Of a DNA stretch of 53,184 nucleotides, positions 15,974-23,938 are shown in pieces (the first letter of the stretch is position 1; each line of letters begins with the position of its first letter). The translations under genes and the position numbers were made by a program. Below the pieces are notes generated by a model. That model saw only the letters and a list, made by a program, of their open reading frames with translations, was not told the DNA's origin and ran no database searches. The DNA is taken from assembly GCA_038062615.1 (NCBI GenBank), contig JBBTWV010000012.1, forward strand, positions 1 through 53,184, in the 5' to 3' direction. The stretch is from JBBTWV01 sp038062615. GTDB lineage: Bacteria; Patescibacteriota; Gracilibacteria; UBA1369; UM-FILTER-53-11.

Positions 15974-16632
15974 TCAGTGAGTTGGGGAGGAAGTTCAAAA
16001 TAATTTTTTACGACGAGCGAGGCACCGGCTTTTAAAAGTTCTTCCCGCGGCGTACTTGTTTCAAAAGCGATGCAACGAATGCCTGCCGCTTTGGCTGCCG
16101 TAACGCCATTAATGGCATCCTCCAAAACAAAACACTCGTCATGATGACACCCAATGCGCCGAGCCGCTTCAATAAAAACATCCGGGAAAGGCTTTCCGCG
16201 AGCTACCTCGCTAATAGAAAGAATTTCTGGAAAATACGATTCCAACCCTGCTTTTTGGAGCATCATTCGTACCGCTGGAAGATTGCTATTCCCCGTAGCA
16301 ATAATTTTTTTGAGTCCTAATTCATGAACTTTTTTTATAAATTCCAAAGCACCCGGAACGATCTCAATTTTGGAATCTTGAACAATTTTTGTATACAACT
16401 CATGCTTTCGGGCCACACACTGGTCTAACTCTTGAGGAGAAATCGTTTTACCATGCTCTGCAAAAACTGCCGAAAAAATGGTCTTAGACCCTGAACCCGC
16501 ATATTTTTTCATCTGTTCCTCATACGAATATGAGAGACCATACGGCTTCAGCACTTTCTGATAAGCATCATAGTGCAACCTCTCGGTAAGAGTAATCGTC
16601 CCGTCCATGTCGAAGATGATTCCTTTGAGCAT
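15970..16632 (-). CDS. HAD-superfamily hydrolase, beta-phosphoglucomutase-like
   Basis: 220 residues with HAD motif I FDMDGT (Asp8 nucleophile, Asp10), a helical cap, motif II ATGNS, the Lys motif in VARGKPFPD and motif IV ECFVLEDAINGVTAAKAAG. It belongs to the beta-phosphoglucomutase/phosphoglycolate phosphatase group; the exact sugar-phosphate substrate cannot be told. It overlaps xfp by 4 bp, which suggests a sugar-phosphate role. It is divergent from the NDH-2-like gene, 55 bp away. Confidence 0.85.
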   Translation of the reverse strand: MLKGIIFDMDGTITLTERLHYDAYQKVLKPYGLSYSYEEQMKKYAGSGSKTIFSAVFAEHGKTISPQELDQCVARKHELYTKIVQDSKIEIVPGALEFIKKVHELGLKKIIATGNSNLPAVRMMLQKAGLESYFPEILSISEVARGKPFPDVFIEAARRIGCHHDECFVLEDAINGVTAAKAAGIRCIAFETSTPREELLKAGASLVVKNYFELPPQLTE

Positions 16633-16687
16633 AATATATTGAGATTCGGCCTGGTGTTTTGAATTGTTAAATTATACCATATAATTG

Positions 16688-17976
16688 ATGAATTCGCAAA
16701 AGTTCCAGCAGATCAAAGTCGTGATTTTAGGAGGAGGATTTGCCGGCATTGCCGCCACTCTTTCTCTGTACAAAGAGCTCCAATGCCGCAAAGACGTCTC
16801 AATACAGCTTATTGATGAGCGAAATGTGCACATTTACACGCCGGACCTTTATGAAATTTCGACGACTTTCAATGAAAAAATCACCGCGGAATGTCTCACG
16901 CAGTTGAAAGACACGGTCGCCATCCCCTTCTCTAAAATTATCCGCGATCGCCAGATTGATTTTCTCCGCGATCGTGTCATCAGAATAAATCCCAAAAATA
17001 AAACGGTAGAGCTCAAAAATGCCGGCAGTATTCCTTTTGATTATTTGATTATTACACTGGGAAGTGTGGTGAATTATTATGATATTCCCGGCCTGCGCGA
17101 GAGATCATATCCGCTTAAAACGCTTACCGACGCGCTTGCCATCAACTGTCACTTGGATGTTTTTTTTCAATCTCAATGGAGAAAGAAGGAACAAAAGCCG
17201 GTGTCAATTCTTGTTGGAGGTGGCGGAGCGACGGGAACAGAATTTGCCTGTGAACTGAGCGGAGATATAAACCAACTCTGCAAAAAATACCATTACCCAC
17301 GCAATCTCGTTGGAATTACCATAATCGAAGCGGAAAAACGACTTGCGGGACAAGATGAAAAAACTACGGGTATTGTTCTCAAGAGGTTAATGCAGCGCGG
17401 AATTCAGACGCATTTAGAGACCTTTATTCGGGAAGTTACAGAGAAAAACGTAATAACAGAGACGACGAGGGGGAAAAAAGGATCCATGCCCATGGACATT
17501 CTCATTTGGACGGGTGGCGTACAGCCAAGTCCCATTATAAAAGAAAGTTTCATTCAAGTTACCAAAAATGGCGCTTTACCGGTAAATAATTTTCTGCAGT
17601 ACCGCGACTATCCTTCTATTTTTGCGGCCGGAGATAACGCTACTTTTATTGACAGCGTAAGCCAAAAAGCAGCCCCCATGCTGGCGCAAGTAGCGGCGGC
17701 GCAAGGAAAAGTGTTAGGGGAAATGTGGCGGCAGAGATTCAAAAAAAAGCAAAAAAAGAATACGAGCTCAAACTCAAAGGCATTATTATTCCACTCGGGG
17801 GCAAGTACGCGATTTTAAAAATTGGACAGGGCAAAAATGGACTGGTTCTTAAAGGTTTTCTGATGTGGGTTCTACGACGATTTGTAGACTTAGGATATGC
17901 ACTGAGCATTCTCCCTTTTCGTTATGCTCTCAAGAAATGGATTCATGATACGCATATTTTTGTACGCAATGATTAA
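16688..17976 (+). CDS. NADH dehydrogenase type 2-like flavoprotein, with -1 frameshift
   Basis: FAD/NAD pyridine nucleotide-disulfide fold: FAD site VVILGGGFAGIAATL at residues 11-25, NAD site ILVGGGGATGTEFA near 174, and the FAAGDNATF flavin segment. In the starting frame the protein stops at 17818 with an unrelated tail. The -1 frame carries a sensible C-terminus to 17976 (KGIIIPLGGKYAIL, then a membrane-binding helix RRFVDLGYALSILPFRYAL). The switch point is two tandem A-AAA-AAG heptamers in the right phase (17743-17749 and 17752-17758). Joined length is 429 residues, normal for NDH-2. It may be programmed frameshifting, a pseudogene or a homopolymer error. The start is at ATG 16688. Confidence 0.8.
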
Positions 17977-18826
17977 GTCTCTTCCCAAAATAGGTGGACA
18001 CGTTTCTGCAGCAGGAGGCTTGGTGAATGCCATAAAAAATGCCCAGCGAATTGGCGCGCTGTGCATACAAATTTTTGGCGCCTCACCACGGCAGTGGTTG
18101 GCAAAAATGCCCCTTGAGGCAGATATTGCTACCTACCAAAAAGCGCTTCACGAAAGCAAAATCGGCCCGGTATTTTTACACGCCGCGTACTTGGTAAATC
18201 TTGGAAGTCCCTCTCCTGATCAACAAAAAAAGGCGATTCAGTCCCTTACGGAGCATTTGCAAATTGTAGAAAAAATCGGGGCGCAAGGACTCATTTTTCA
18301 TCTTGGTTCTTATAATGGAACGACCCGGGAGCTGGCTCTTGAACAAACAGTCATGGGCATGCAACAAGTTCTAAAAAATGTACCAGGCGTAGCGCAACTC
18401 GTCATGGAAAATTCCGCAGGAGGAGGACAAAAATTAGGCTATGAAGCCAAAGAAGTCGGTGAACTTTTTGAACGAGTAAAATCTCCTCGTGTGAAGGTAT
18501 GCATTGATACCGCGCACGCTTTTGAAGCCGGAATTATTGAGTCGTATACGGCTGCCAATATCCAAAAGTTTGTGGATGAGTGGGACGCGGCGGTGGGAAT
18601 AAAAAATGTTGTGGCGCTCCATGTGAATGACTCCAAATCAGGACCAAGCTCGCATCATGATAGGCATGAGAACTTGGGAGAAGGATATATTGGCCTCTCG
18701 GGTTTTAGGCATCTAGCAGGGGAAAAACGACTCCACGACAAAGCTTGGATTTTGGAGGTTCCCGGCTTTGACGAAAACGGACCGGACGCGCGAAATATAG
18801 AAATTTTAAAATCGTGTTTTGAGTAG
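17969..18826 (+). CDS. nfo: Endonuclease IV, AP endonuclease
   Basis: Cuts DNA 5' of abasic sites using a trinuclear zinc centre. The 285-residue TIM barrel shows GGHVSAAGG, QIFGASPRQW, FHLGSYNG, ENSAGGGQKLG, CIDTAHAFEAG, LHVNDSKSGPSSHHDRHENLGEGYIG and LEVPGFDENG, covering the known metal ligands. The frame is open further upstream, but ATG 17969 gives the standard N-terminus and overlaps the stop of the frameshifted dehydrogenase by 8 bp. It is followed closely by the tRNA-Leu promoter. Confidence 0.95.
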   Translation: MIKSLPKIGGHVSAAGGLVNAIKNAQRIGALCIQIFGASPRQWLAKMPLEADIATYQKALHESKIGPVFLHAAYLVNLGSPSPDQQKKAIQSLTEHLQIVEKIGAQGLIFHLGSYNGTTRELALEQTVMGMQQVLKNVPGVAQLVMENSAGGGQKLGYEAKEVGELFERVKSPRVKVCIDTAHAFEAGIIESYTAANIQKFVDEWDAAVGIKNVVALHVNDSKSGPSSHHDRHENLGEGYIGLSGFRHLAGEKRLHDKAWILEVPGFDENGPDARNIEILKSCFE

Positions 18827-18845
18827 AATTTTGGGTTTCTTACGC

Positions 18846-18851
18846 TATAAT
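18846..18851 (+). promoter_or_regulatory. -10 box of tRNA-Leu(GAG)
   Basis: TATAAT 13 nt before the tRNA. No good -35 at standard spacing is seen. Confidence 0.55.
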
Positions 18852-18864
18852 GGGCAGGCTACGA

Positions 18865-18951
18865 GCGCGGGTGGCGAAACTGGCAGACGCACTACCTTGA
18901 GGTGGTAGCGCCCGCAAGGGCATGGAGGTTCAAATCCTCTCCCGCGCACCA
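18865..18951 (+). tRNA. tRNA-Leu (anticodon GAG)
   Basis: An 87-nt class II tRNA: acceptor GCGCGGG/CCCGCGC, anticodon stem CTACC/GGTAG with loop TTGAGGT (GAG), variable arm GCGCCCGCAAGGGCA, T-arm GGAGG TTCAAAT CCTCT. CCA is encoded. Confidence 0.95.
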
Positions 18952-19075
18952 TAGAAAACGAACGAGTCCTGAGGCAAGCGATAAGCGCAATGTTATTCGT
19001 TTAAGTGTTGAACACTTACAGCGAATGCCTTATTTTAGGCCGCTTCTCGGGTTTGCGGTAAATAGCTAAATATGT

Positions 19076-19081
19076 TACAAT
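19076..19081 (+). promoter_or_regulatory. -10 box of the LamG gene, leaderless
   Basis: TACAAT exactly 6 nt before the ATG, with TTGCGG 17 nt upstream as a weak -35. No Shine-Dalgarno. Confidence 0.5.
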
Positions 19082-19087
19082 ATACAA

Positions 19088-20269
19088 ATGAACAAAAAAA
19101 TAATCATATCGCTCGGCCTCATCATCATTCTTTTTGGAGCTGCTTGGTTTGCCGACCCGCAATTTCTTGAAGGTTCACTCAAAAAAATGACAAACACAAA
19201 AAACAAAACAGAAAAAATTAAAAGGACAAATCAAATCGGAACTTCTACCGCAACAGCCAAACTCACTCCAACCGCCACCAAAAATAACGGGATCGGAAAA
19301 GCAGCCTTGCCAGTAAGCGCTTCATCTACAGGAACACAAGTAATTACGGATGATTCGCAAAGCACGCCAAACAGACTATTGGCAATTGAAGAAGAATTAA
19401 AAAAAGTCTCAATCAAGCTGGATGACGCTCTCCTTGCCATAAAAAATATTCCGGCACCAGTAACTCAGTATATTTATCACGAAATTCCAGTTCCCTCTGC
19501 AAATCCACCGCCGCCGCTGTCAGAAGTGAATACCCCAGAAAACCTTCCTGCAGTTCAGCCGGCGGTTACGCCAGAAACAGTACAAAATACTCCAGCAGGG
19601 CAGACTATTAAACCCAACGCTCATTGGAATTTTGAGGAGGACCAGTGGGAAATAGCTCCCGATGTATCGGGAAATGGAAACTCAGCAAGAATTTTTGGTG
19701 AACCCGCCATAACGGCAGGCGGCAAAATAGGCAAAACCATAACATTGGATGGTGATAATGATTACCTTGAGATACCGCTCACCGATACATTTTCCTTCAA
19801 TGAAAACGCCTACACTTTTGAGGCATGGATCAACACTCAAGAAAAAGCACAAAACCAGTGTCTCTTTTCTATTGGCCCATCTCTCATAAGCCCCGAAAAT
19901 GCAGACACTCTTTCTATCTGCATACGAGAGAATGCCAATCTTCTCATGACCATGATAGGAAATGCAGATCCATTCTTTCTTTTCACCAATAACATCGGAA
20001 ACATAACCGGTTCATGGCATCATCTCGCCGTGGTGTATGATTCTCAAAAAGTGTTGGTGTATTTGGACGGCACACCCGTCATTGCCAAACCTGCTACAGG
20101 CAATATGACCGTTGATCCCATGAACATGATGCTACGAATCGGGAATAGTAAAACGACAGGAGCTTCCATGCTATCGTCCTATTTCAAGGGCACGGTGGAT
20201 GAAGTAAAAGTTTTTAACAAAGCCCTTTCTCCCACCGAAATAATTCAAGAATATAACACCGCTACGTAA
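19088..20269 (+). CDS. Surface-anchored LamG-domain protein
   Basis: 393 residues. An N-terminal membrane anchor or signal (IIISLGLIIILFGAAWFA, residues 4-21) is followed by a Lys/Thr- and Pro-rich linker with a short coiled-coil-like helix (LAIEEELKKVSIKLDDALLA). The C-terminal half is a concanavalin A-like LamG jelly roll of the LamG_3 type: HWNFEEDQWEIAPDVSGNGN, LDGDNDYLEIPL, YTFEAWINT, GSWHHLAVVYD, VLVYLDGTPV and GTVDEVKVFNKALSPTEI. Such domains bind glycans or proteins at the cell surface; the ligand is unknown. It converges with glyA, the stops being 7 nt apart. Confidence 0.85.
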   Translation: MNKKIIISLGLIIILFGAAWFADPQFLEGSLKKMTNTKNKTEKIKRTNQIGTSTATAKLTPTATKNNGIGKAALPVSASSTGTQVITDDSQSTPNRLLAIEEELKKVSIKLDDALLAIKNIPAPVTQYIYHEIPVPSANPPPPLSEVNTPENLPAVQPAVTPETVQNTPAGQTIKPNAHWNFEEDQWEIAPDVSGNGNSARIFGEPAITAGGKIGKTITLDGDNDYLEIPLTDTFSFNENAYTFEAWINTQEKAQNQCLFSIGPSLISPENADTLSICIRENANLLMTMIGNADPFFLFTNNIGNITGSWHHLAVVYDSQKVLVYLDGTPVIAKPATGNMTVDPMNMMLRIGNSKTTGASMLSSYFKGTVDEVKVFNKALSPTEIIQEYNTAT

Positions 20270-20276
20270 GAGAAAA

Positions 20277-21530
20277 TCAAATCCCCGGCACCGGAAACTT
20301 CAGGCAGAAATTTTTAACCTCTTCATGTAACGTCGCGCGCAAGGCTGCGTCCTTTGGATTTTTCAAAACCTGAATCATCCAATCTGCCACCTGCTCCATT
20401 TCTTTCTCCTTCATACCGCGCGTAGTGGCGGATGGGGACCCCAAGCGAATACCGCTTGGCCGTAGCGGTGGATTGGGATCATCCGGGATCACCTGCTTGT
20501 TTACATTAATCTCAATTTCATCCAAAAGTTTTTCCGCTTCCTTGCCATCCAAACCAAAACTCGAAATCGTGTTACCCACAGACATGTGGTTAGAAGTCCC
20601 ACCAGTGATGAGTTGCATGCCGCCCTTCATAAGTCGCTCCGCTAATGCAGAAGAATTCTTCAAAACCTGTTTGGCATACTCCTTAAACTCAGGACGCAAC
20701 GCTTCCCCAAGCGCCACGGCAATTCCCGCGATGGTGTTCATGTGAGGTCCGCCCTGCAAACCAGGAAAAACCGATTTATCAATCGCCTCCGCAAACTTTT
20801 TGGTGCAGAGAATAAGCCCACCGCGCGGCCCACGCAGAGTTTTATGCGTGGTGGTCGTCACAATATCAAACCCATGATCAAAAGGATTGGCCATTACACC
20901 GCCGGCAATAAGCCCGCCAATATGCGAGACATCAGCCATCGTGATGGCACCTACTTCATCGGCGATCTTTTTAAAATCATCATAATTATAATCGCGCGGG
21001 TAGCTGGTATAGCCGCAAAGAACAATTTTTGGCTTACACTCAAGCGCCATTCTTCTCACCTCTGCAAAATCAATAGCGCCGCCGCGGGTGGGGTCCGTTT
21101 TGTATCGCACAAAGTTAAAAATCTTCCCCATGTGTGAAACCGGATGCCCATGAGTGAGATGCCCACCATGGCTCAAGTCCATGGCCAAAACCGTATCGCC
21201 AGGTTTTAAGAATGCAAAATAAACTGCCTGGTTCATGGGTGAGCCCGAAAGCGCCTGCACATTGGCATGCTCCGCCTTGAACAACTTTTTTGCACGCTCT
21301 ATGGCAACCGTCTCTACCTGATCAGTAAAAGTCTGTCCACCATAATAGCGTTTTCCCGGGTATCCTTCTGAATATTTATTCGTAAAAACCGACCCCATCG
21401 CCTCTAAAACGGGTGCACTTACATAATTTTCCGACGGAATGAGTTCAAGACCTTCGCACTGGCGTTTTTTTTCGCCTTCAATCATTTTAAAAACTTCCGG
21501 GTCACCATGCATAAGAGCAGAATGCGACAT
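20277..21530 (-). CDS. glyA: Serine hydroxymethyltransferase
   Basis: PLP enzyme converting serine and tetrahydrofolate to glycine and 5,10-methylene-THF. The 417 residues carry the standard blocks: LIPSENYVS, SEGYPGKRYYGG, QALSGSPMNQAVYFA, MADVSHIGGLIA, and the PLP lysine segment VTTTTHKTLRGPRGG. It sits downstream of the 5-formyl-THF cyclo-ligase gene on the same strand, separated by a type C hairpin element. With folD it supplies one-carbon units and glycine for purines (purD uses glycine) and glycine for glutathione. Confidence 0.96.
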   Translation of the reverse strand: MSHSALMHGDPEVFKMIEGEKKRQCEGLELIPSENYVSAPVLEAMGSVFTNKYSEGYPGKRYYGGQTFTDQVETVAIERAKKLFKAEHANVQALSGSPMNQAVYFAFLKPGDTVLAMDLSHGGHLTHGHPVSHMGKIFNFVRYKTDPTRGGAIDFAEVRRMALECKPKIVLCGYTSYPRDYNYDDFKKIADEVGAITMADVSHIGGLIAGGVMANPFDHGFDIVTTTTHKTLRGPRGGLILCTKKFAEAIDKSVFPGLQGGPHMNTIAGIAVALGEALRPEFKEYAKQVLKNSSALAERLMKGGMQLITGGTSNHMSVGNTISSFGLDGKEAEKLLDEIEINVNKQVIPDDPNPPLRPSGIRLGSPSATTRGMKEKEMEQVADWMIQVLKNPKDAALRATLHEEVKNFCLKFPVPGI

Positions 21531-21553
21531 AACGAAATGAGGGTGAGGAATTA

Positions 21554-21719
21554 AGAACTTATCCGCAAATAGGGTTTCGCGACGAAAATTGCAAAATTCG
21601 AGCGAAAAGCATGAACGACCGACGCAGCCGTATCAGGTACCGATACGGCAAGGAGGTCTGAATGCTTTGGAGCCGAATTTTGCAATTTGCAGTAGAAAGC
21701 ATATTTGCGGATAAGTTCT
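21554..21719. repeat. Type C long hairpin element, copy 3 (166 bp)
   Basis: The ends are 18-bp perfect inverted repeats (AGAACTTATCCGCAAATA and complement). The inner stem is a perfect 15-bp pair at 21586-21600 and 21674-21688, and the centre is GCCGTATC...GATACGGC. Asymmetric loops carry CGACG and AGCGAAAA on the left arm, TTTGGAGC and TGCAGTAG on the right. Its right end provides two bases of the stop codon of the cyclo-ligase gene. Confidence 0.8.
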
Positions 21720-22320
21720 AAAGTTTTCCGCCTGGAGCTAAGGTTTTTGACGATGTTGGTGAATGAAATTCTCGGCATGAGATGAGTCGCTTTTCGGTGA
21801 CGATAAAATCAACGGGCACATCATAAGAGTGCGTTGGCACTTTATCAATCATTTGAAGTTCATACGCCAGGCCGATCGTGGTGCAATGCAACTTCTTTAA
21901 AAAACGATCAAAATAGCCGCCGCCAAAGCCAATCCGGTGACCGGTTTCATCAAAAGCCACTCCAGGAATAATGGCCACATCAATGGAATCCCACTCAGAT
22001 TTTGGCAGACAGTGAACCGGTTCACGAATACCATAAATACCACTTGCCAACTCTTGCGCCGAAGTCAGTTGATACAAACAAATCGCTTCCGATTCAATTT
22101 TTGGCACCACGACGACTTTTTTTCCTAAAAATTGTGCCAACAACAAGTCTGTAGAAACCTCACCTTTGTGCGATAGATAAGTAAAAAACTCACGCGCCCC
22201 CTCAAACGCCGGCATCACCGCAAGCCGCTCAAAAATAGCCTGATCCTTCTGCTTTTTTTCTTCTGGAGTTTGGCCTTCGCGCAAAGCCAACACCGTGCGG
22301 CGAATATCTTCTTTTGTCAC
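21718..22320 (-). CDS. 5-formyltetrahydrofolate cyclo-ligase family protein
   Basis: ATP-dependent recycling of 5-formyl-THF to 5,10-methenyl-THF. 200 residues, with VVPKIESEAICLYQL, IPGVAFDETGHRIGFGGGYFDRFL (the catalytic and phosphate loop) and TIGLAYELQ. The N-terminal basic residues (EDIRR, REGQTPEEKK) fit the family. The last 10 residues or so before the stop have no conservation, and the stop codon itself overlaps the end of a type C repeat, so the element may have replaced the original end. It belongs with glyA in folate metabolism. Confidence 0.9.
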   Translation of the reverse strand: MTKEDIRRTVLALREGQTPEEKKQKDQAIFERLAVMPAFEGAREFFTYLSHKGEVSTDLLLAQFLGKKVVVVPKIESEAICLYQLTSAQELASGIYGIREPVHCLPKSEWDSIDVAIIPGVAFDETGHRIGFGGGYFDRFLKKLHCTTIGLAYELQMIDKVPTHSYDVPVDFIVTEKRLISCREFHSPTSSKTLAPGGKL

Positions 22321-22375
22321 GACAAAATTGTAGCACAGGCCGAGCTAAGGCGAGATGCCGCTGTGAAGCACGCGC

Positions 22376-22421
22376 GGCCCGAGCCGTGGCGAGGCTAATA
22401 AATAAGTTGTCCGAAGGACAC
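22376..22421 (-). repeat. Type A repeat, reverse orientation, upstream of htrA
   Basis: On the minus strand: GTGTCCTTCGGACAAC hairpin, TTATTTATTAGCCTCG and CCACGGCTCGGGCC. A second partial arm (AGGCCGAGCTAAGGCGAG) begins at 22337. It lies between the cyclo-ligase gene and the htrA promoter. Confidence 0.7.
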
Positions 22422-22446
22422 ATTATGAAAAGGCCTGTCCTTAGAC

Positions 22447-22491
22447 TTGAAAATTCTCATTACTGGGGTAAAATAAGCAACGCCTTATTTT
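22447..22491 (+). promoter_or_regulatory. htrA promoter with inverted repeat at the -10
   Basis: TTGAAA (22447-22452), 16-nt spacer, TAAAAT (22469-22474). An 8-bp inverted repeat AAAATAAG/CTTATTTT (22470-22477, 22484-22491) overlaps the -10 and the start site and could be a repressor site or a 5' RNA hairpin. Confidence 0.55.
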
Positions 22492-22508
22492 GTTAACCAG
22501 CCATCTTT

Positions 22509-23801
22509 ATGCAGGAAAAAGAATCGCTTAATATAAAGGTTATTGTTCCCATTGCCTTGATTTCACTTTTGGCCGGAGCCCTTGGCGGAGCCGCCACCGT
22601 AAAATTCCAAAAAAATGGAAATGATATTTTAGGGAACAACCCAACGCAAATTGTTGAAGAGCGCCATTACGTTGAGGAATCAGAAACCATCAATGCCATA
22701 CAAAAAGTAGCACCGACAGTAATAAGCATTGTGGCCACCAAAGATTTGCAGACCTTCCGCCAGCAGCCTTTTAATCCTTTTTTGAATGATCCTTTCTTCC
22801 GTGATTTTTTGATGCCGATGCCTCAGCCAAAACAAGAGCAAGAGCAGCAAGCACCACCAACCCAGCGTCAAAAAGTGGCTGGCGGAACCGGATTTTTAGT
22901 GAAATCCGACGGCCTCGCCGTAACCAATAAGCATGTGGTGGCGGATACCGATGCCGATTACACCGCTGTTACCAAAGAAGGTAAAGAGTATGATGTTGAG
23001 ATCATAAGCCGTGACCCGGTGAACGATTTGGCAGTAGTTCAACTGCACGAAAAAGTAGAAGAAAAAGCCGGACGTAAAACGGGTGAGAAAAAAGATTTTG
23101 GCCCAAAGCTCAAAGATATGCCGGTGGTTGAACTTGGTGACTCTACAAAACTCCAAGTGGGACAAAAAGTTTTTGCGATTGGGAACGCCCGCGGCGAGTA
23201 CGAAAACAGCGTAACGGCAGGAATTATTTCCGCCATTGGTCGAGAAATTCACGCTTCAGATCAAGGCGGCACATCAGCCGAAACCCTCTCAGGCCTTATA
23301 CAAACAGACGCGGCTATTAACTTTGGAAACTCCGGCGGTCCGCTTATCAATCTTGGTGGCGAAGTTATTGGAATCAATACGGCAATAGACACCGAGGCAA
23401 CCGGCATTGGTTTTGCCATTCCAGCAAATCAAATGAAACCGGCGCTTGCGAGTGTGGAAAAATTTGGACGCATTGTGCGACCAGTTTTGGGCGTAACCCA
23501 TACCATTCTTAATAAAGATAAGGCGCAGGAGCTGAAATTGGATAGCCTGGAATACGGCGCCCTCATTACCGGCGACCGCGCCAAAAAAGAATTTGGCGTC
23601 TTGCCAGGTAGCCCGGCCGAAAAAGCCGGTCTCAAACTGGATGATGTGATTTTGGAGGTGGACGGAGAAAAGGTTACCGAAAAGAATACCTTGCAAAGCA
23701 TGATCCAAAAGCATGCTCCAGGCGATAAGCTCAAGTTAAAAGTCTGGCGCGCGGGAACCACTTTTGAAGTTACGGTGACGCTGGATGAGAAAAAGGAATA
23801 G
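22509..23801 (+). CDS. htrA: HtrA/DegP-type serine protease with PDZ domain
   Basis: Envelope protein quality control. 430 residues: membrane anchor at about 9-30 (IKVIVPIALISLLAGALGG), a Gln/Pro-rich linker, a trypsin-like domain with the triad His142 (TNKHVV), Asp173 (DPVNDLAVV) and Ser275 (FGNSGGPL), and one C-terminal PDZ domain (GSPAEKAGLKLDDVILEVDGEKV). A charged stretch at 181-203 (EKVEEKAGRKTGEKKDFG) between the Asp and Ser blocks is longer than usual. A type B palindrome begins 3 nt after the stop. The likely role is stress-inducible proteolysis outside the membrane. Confidence 0.95.
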   Translation: MQEKESLNIKVIVPIALISLLAGALGGAATVKFQKNGNDILGNNPTQIVEERHYVEESETINAIQKVAPTVISIVATKDLQTFRQQPFNPFLNDPFFRDFLMPMPQPKQEQEQQAPPTQRQKVAGGTGFLVKSDGLAVTNKHVVADTDADYTAVTKEGKEYDVEIISRDPVNDLAVVQLHEKVEEKAGRKTGEKKDFGPKLKDMPVVELGDSTKLQVGQKVFAIGNARGEYENSVTAGIISAIGREIHASDQGGTSAETLSGLIQTDAAINFGNSGGPLINLGGEVIGINTAIDTEATGIGFAIPANQMKPALASVEKFGRIVRPVLGVTHTILNKDKAQELKLDSLEYGALITGDRAKKEFGVLPGSPAEKAGLKLDDVILEVDGEKVTEKNTLQSMIQKHAPGDKLKLKVWRAGTTFEVTVTLDEKKE

Positions 23802-23804
23802 GAC

Positions 23805-23880
23805 TGTCATTGCGAGCAAAAGCGAGGCAATCTACAAGATTGGGGCTAGATTGCTTCGGCCTTATGGCCTCGCAATGACA
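23805..23880. repeat. Type B palindromic repeat, double copy
   Basis: TGTCATTGCGAGC...GAGGCAATCT then AGATTGCTTCGGCC...CTCGCAATGACA. The two half-sites are inverted around a 15-nt spacer, giving a hairpin directly after the htrA stop. This motif is a widely dispersed bacterial intergenic palindrome. Confidence 0.85.
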
Positions 23881-23886
23881 TACAGC

Positions 23887-23914
23887 TTGACTAATTTACA
23901 TTTTTCGGTTAAAT
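23887..23914 (+). promoter_or_regulatory. Promoter of the 23939 gene
   Basis: TTGACT, 16-nt spacer, TTAAAT; predicted start near 23921, leader under 20 nt. Confidence 0.45.
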
Positions 23915-23938
23915 TGCTTCCCTTTAATGTGTTAACAG

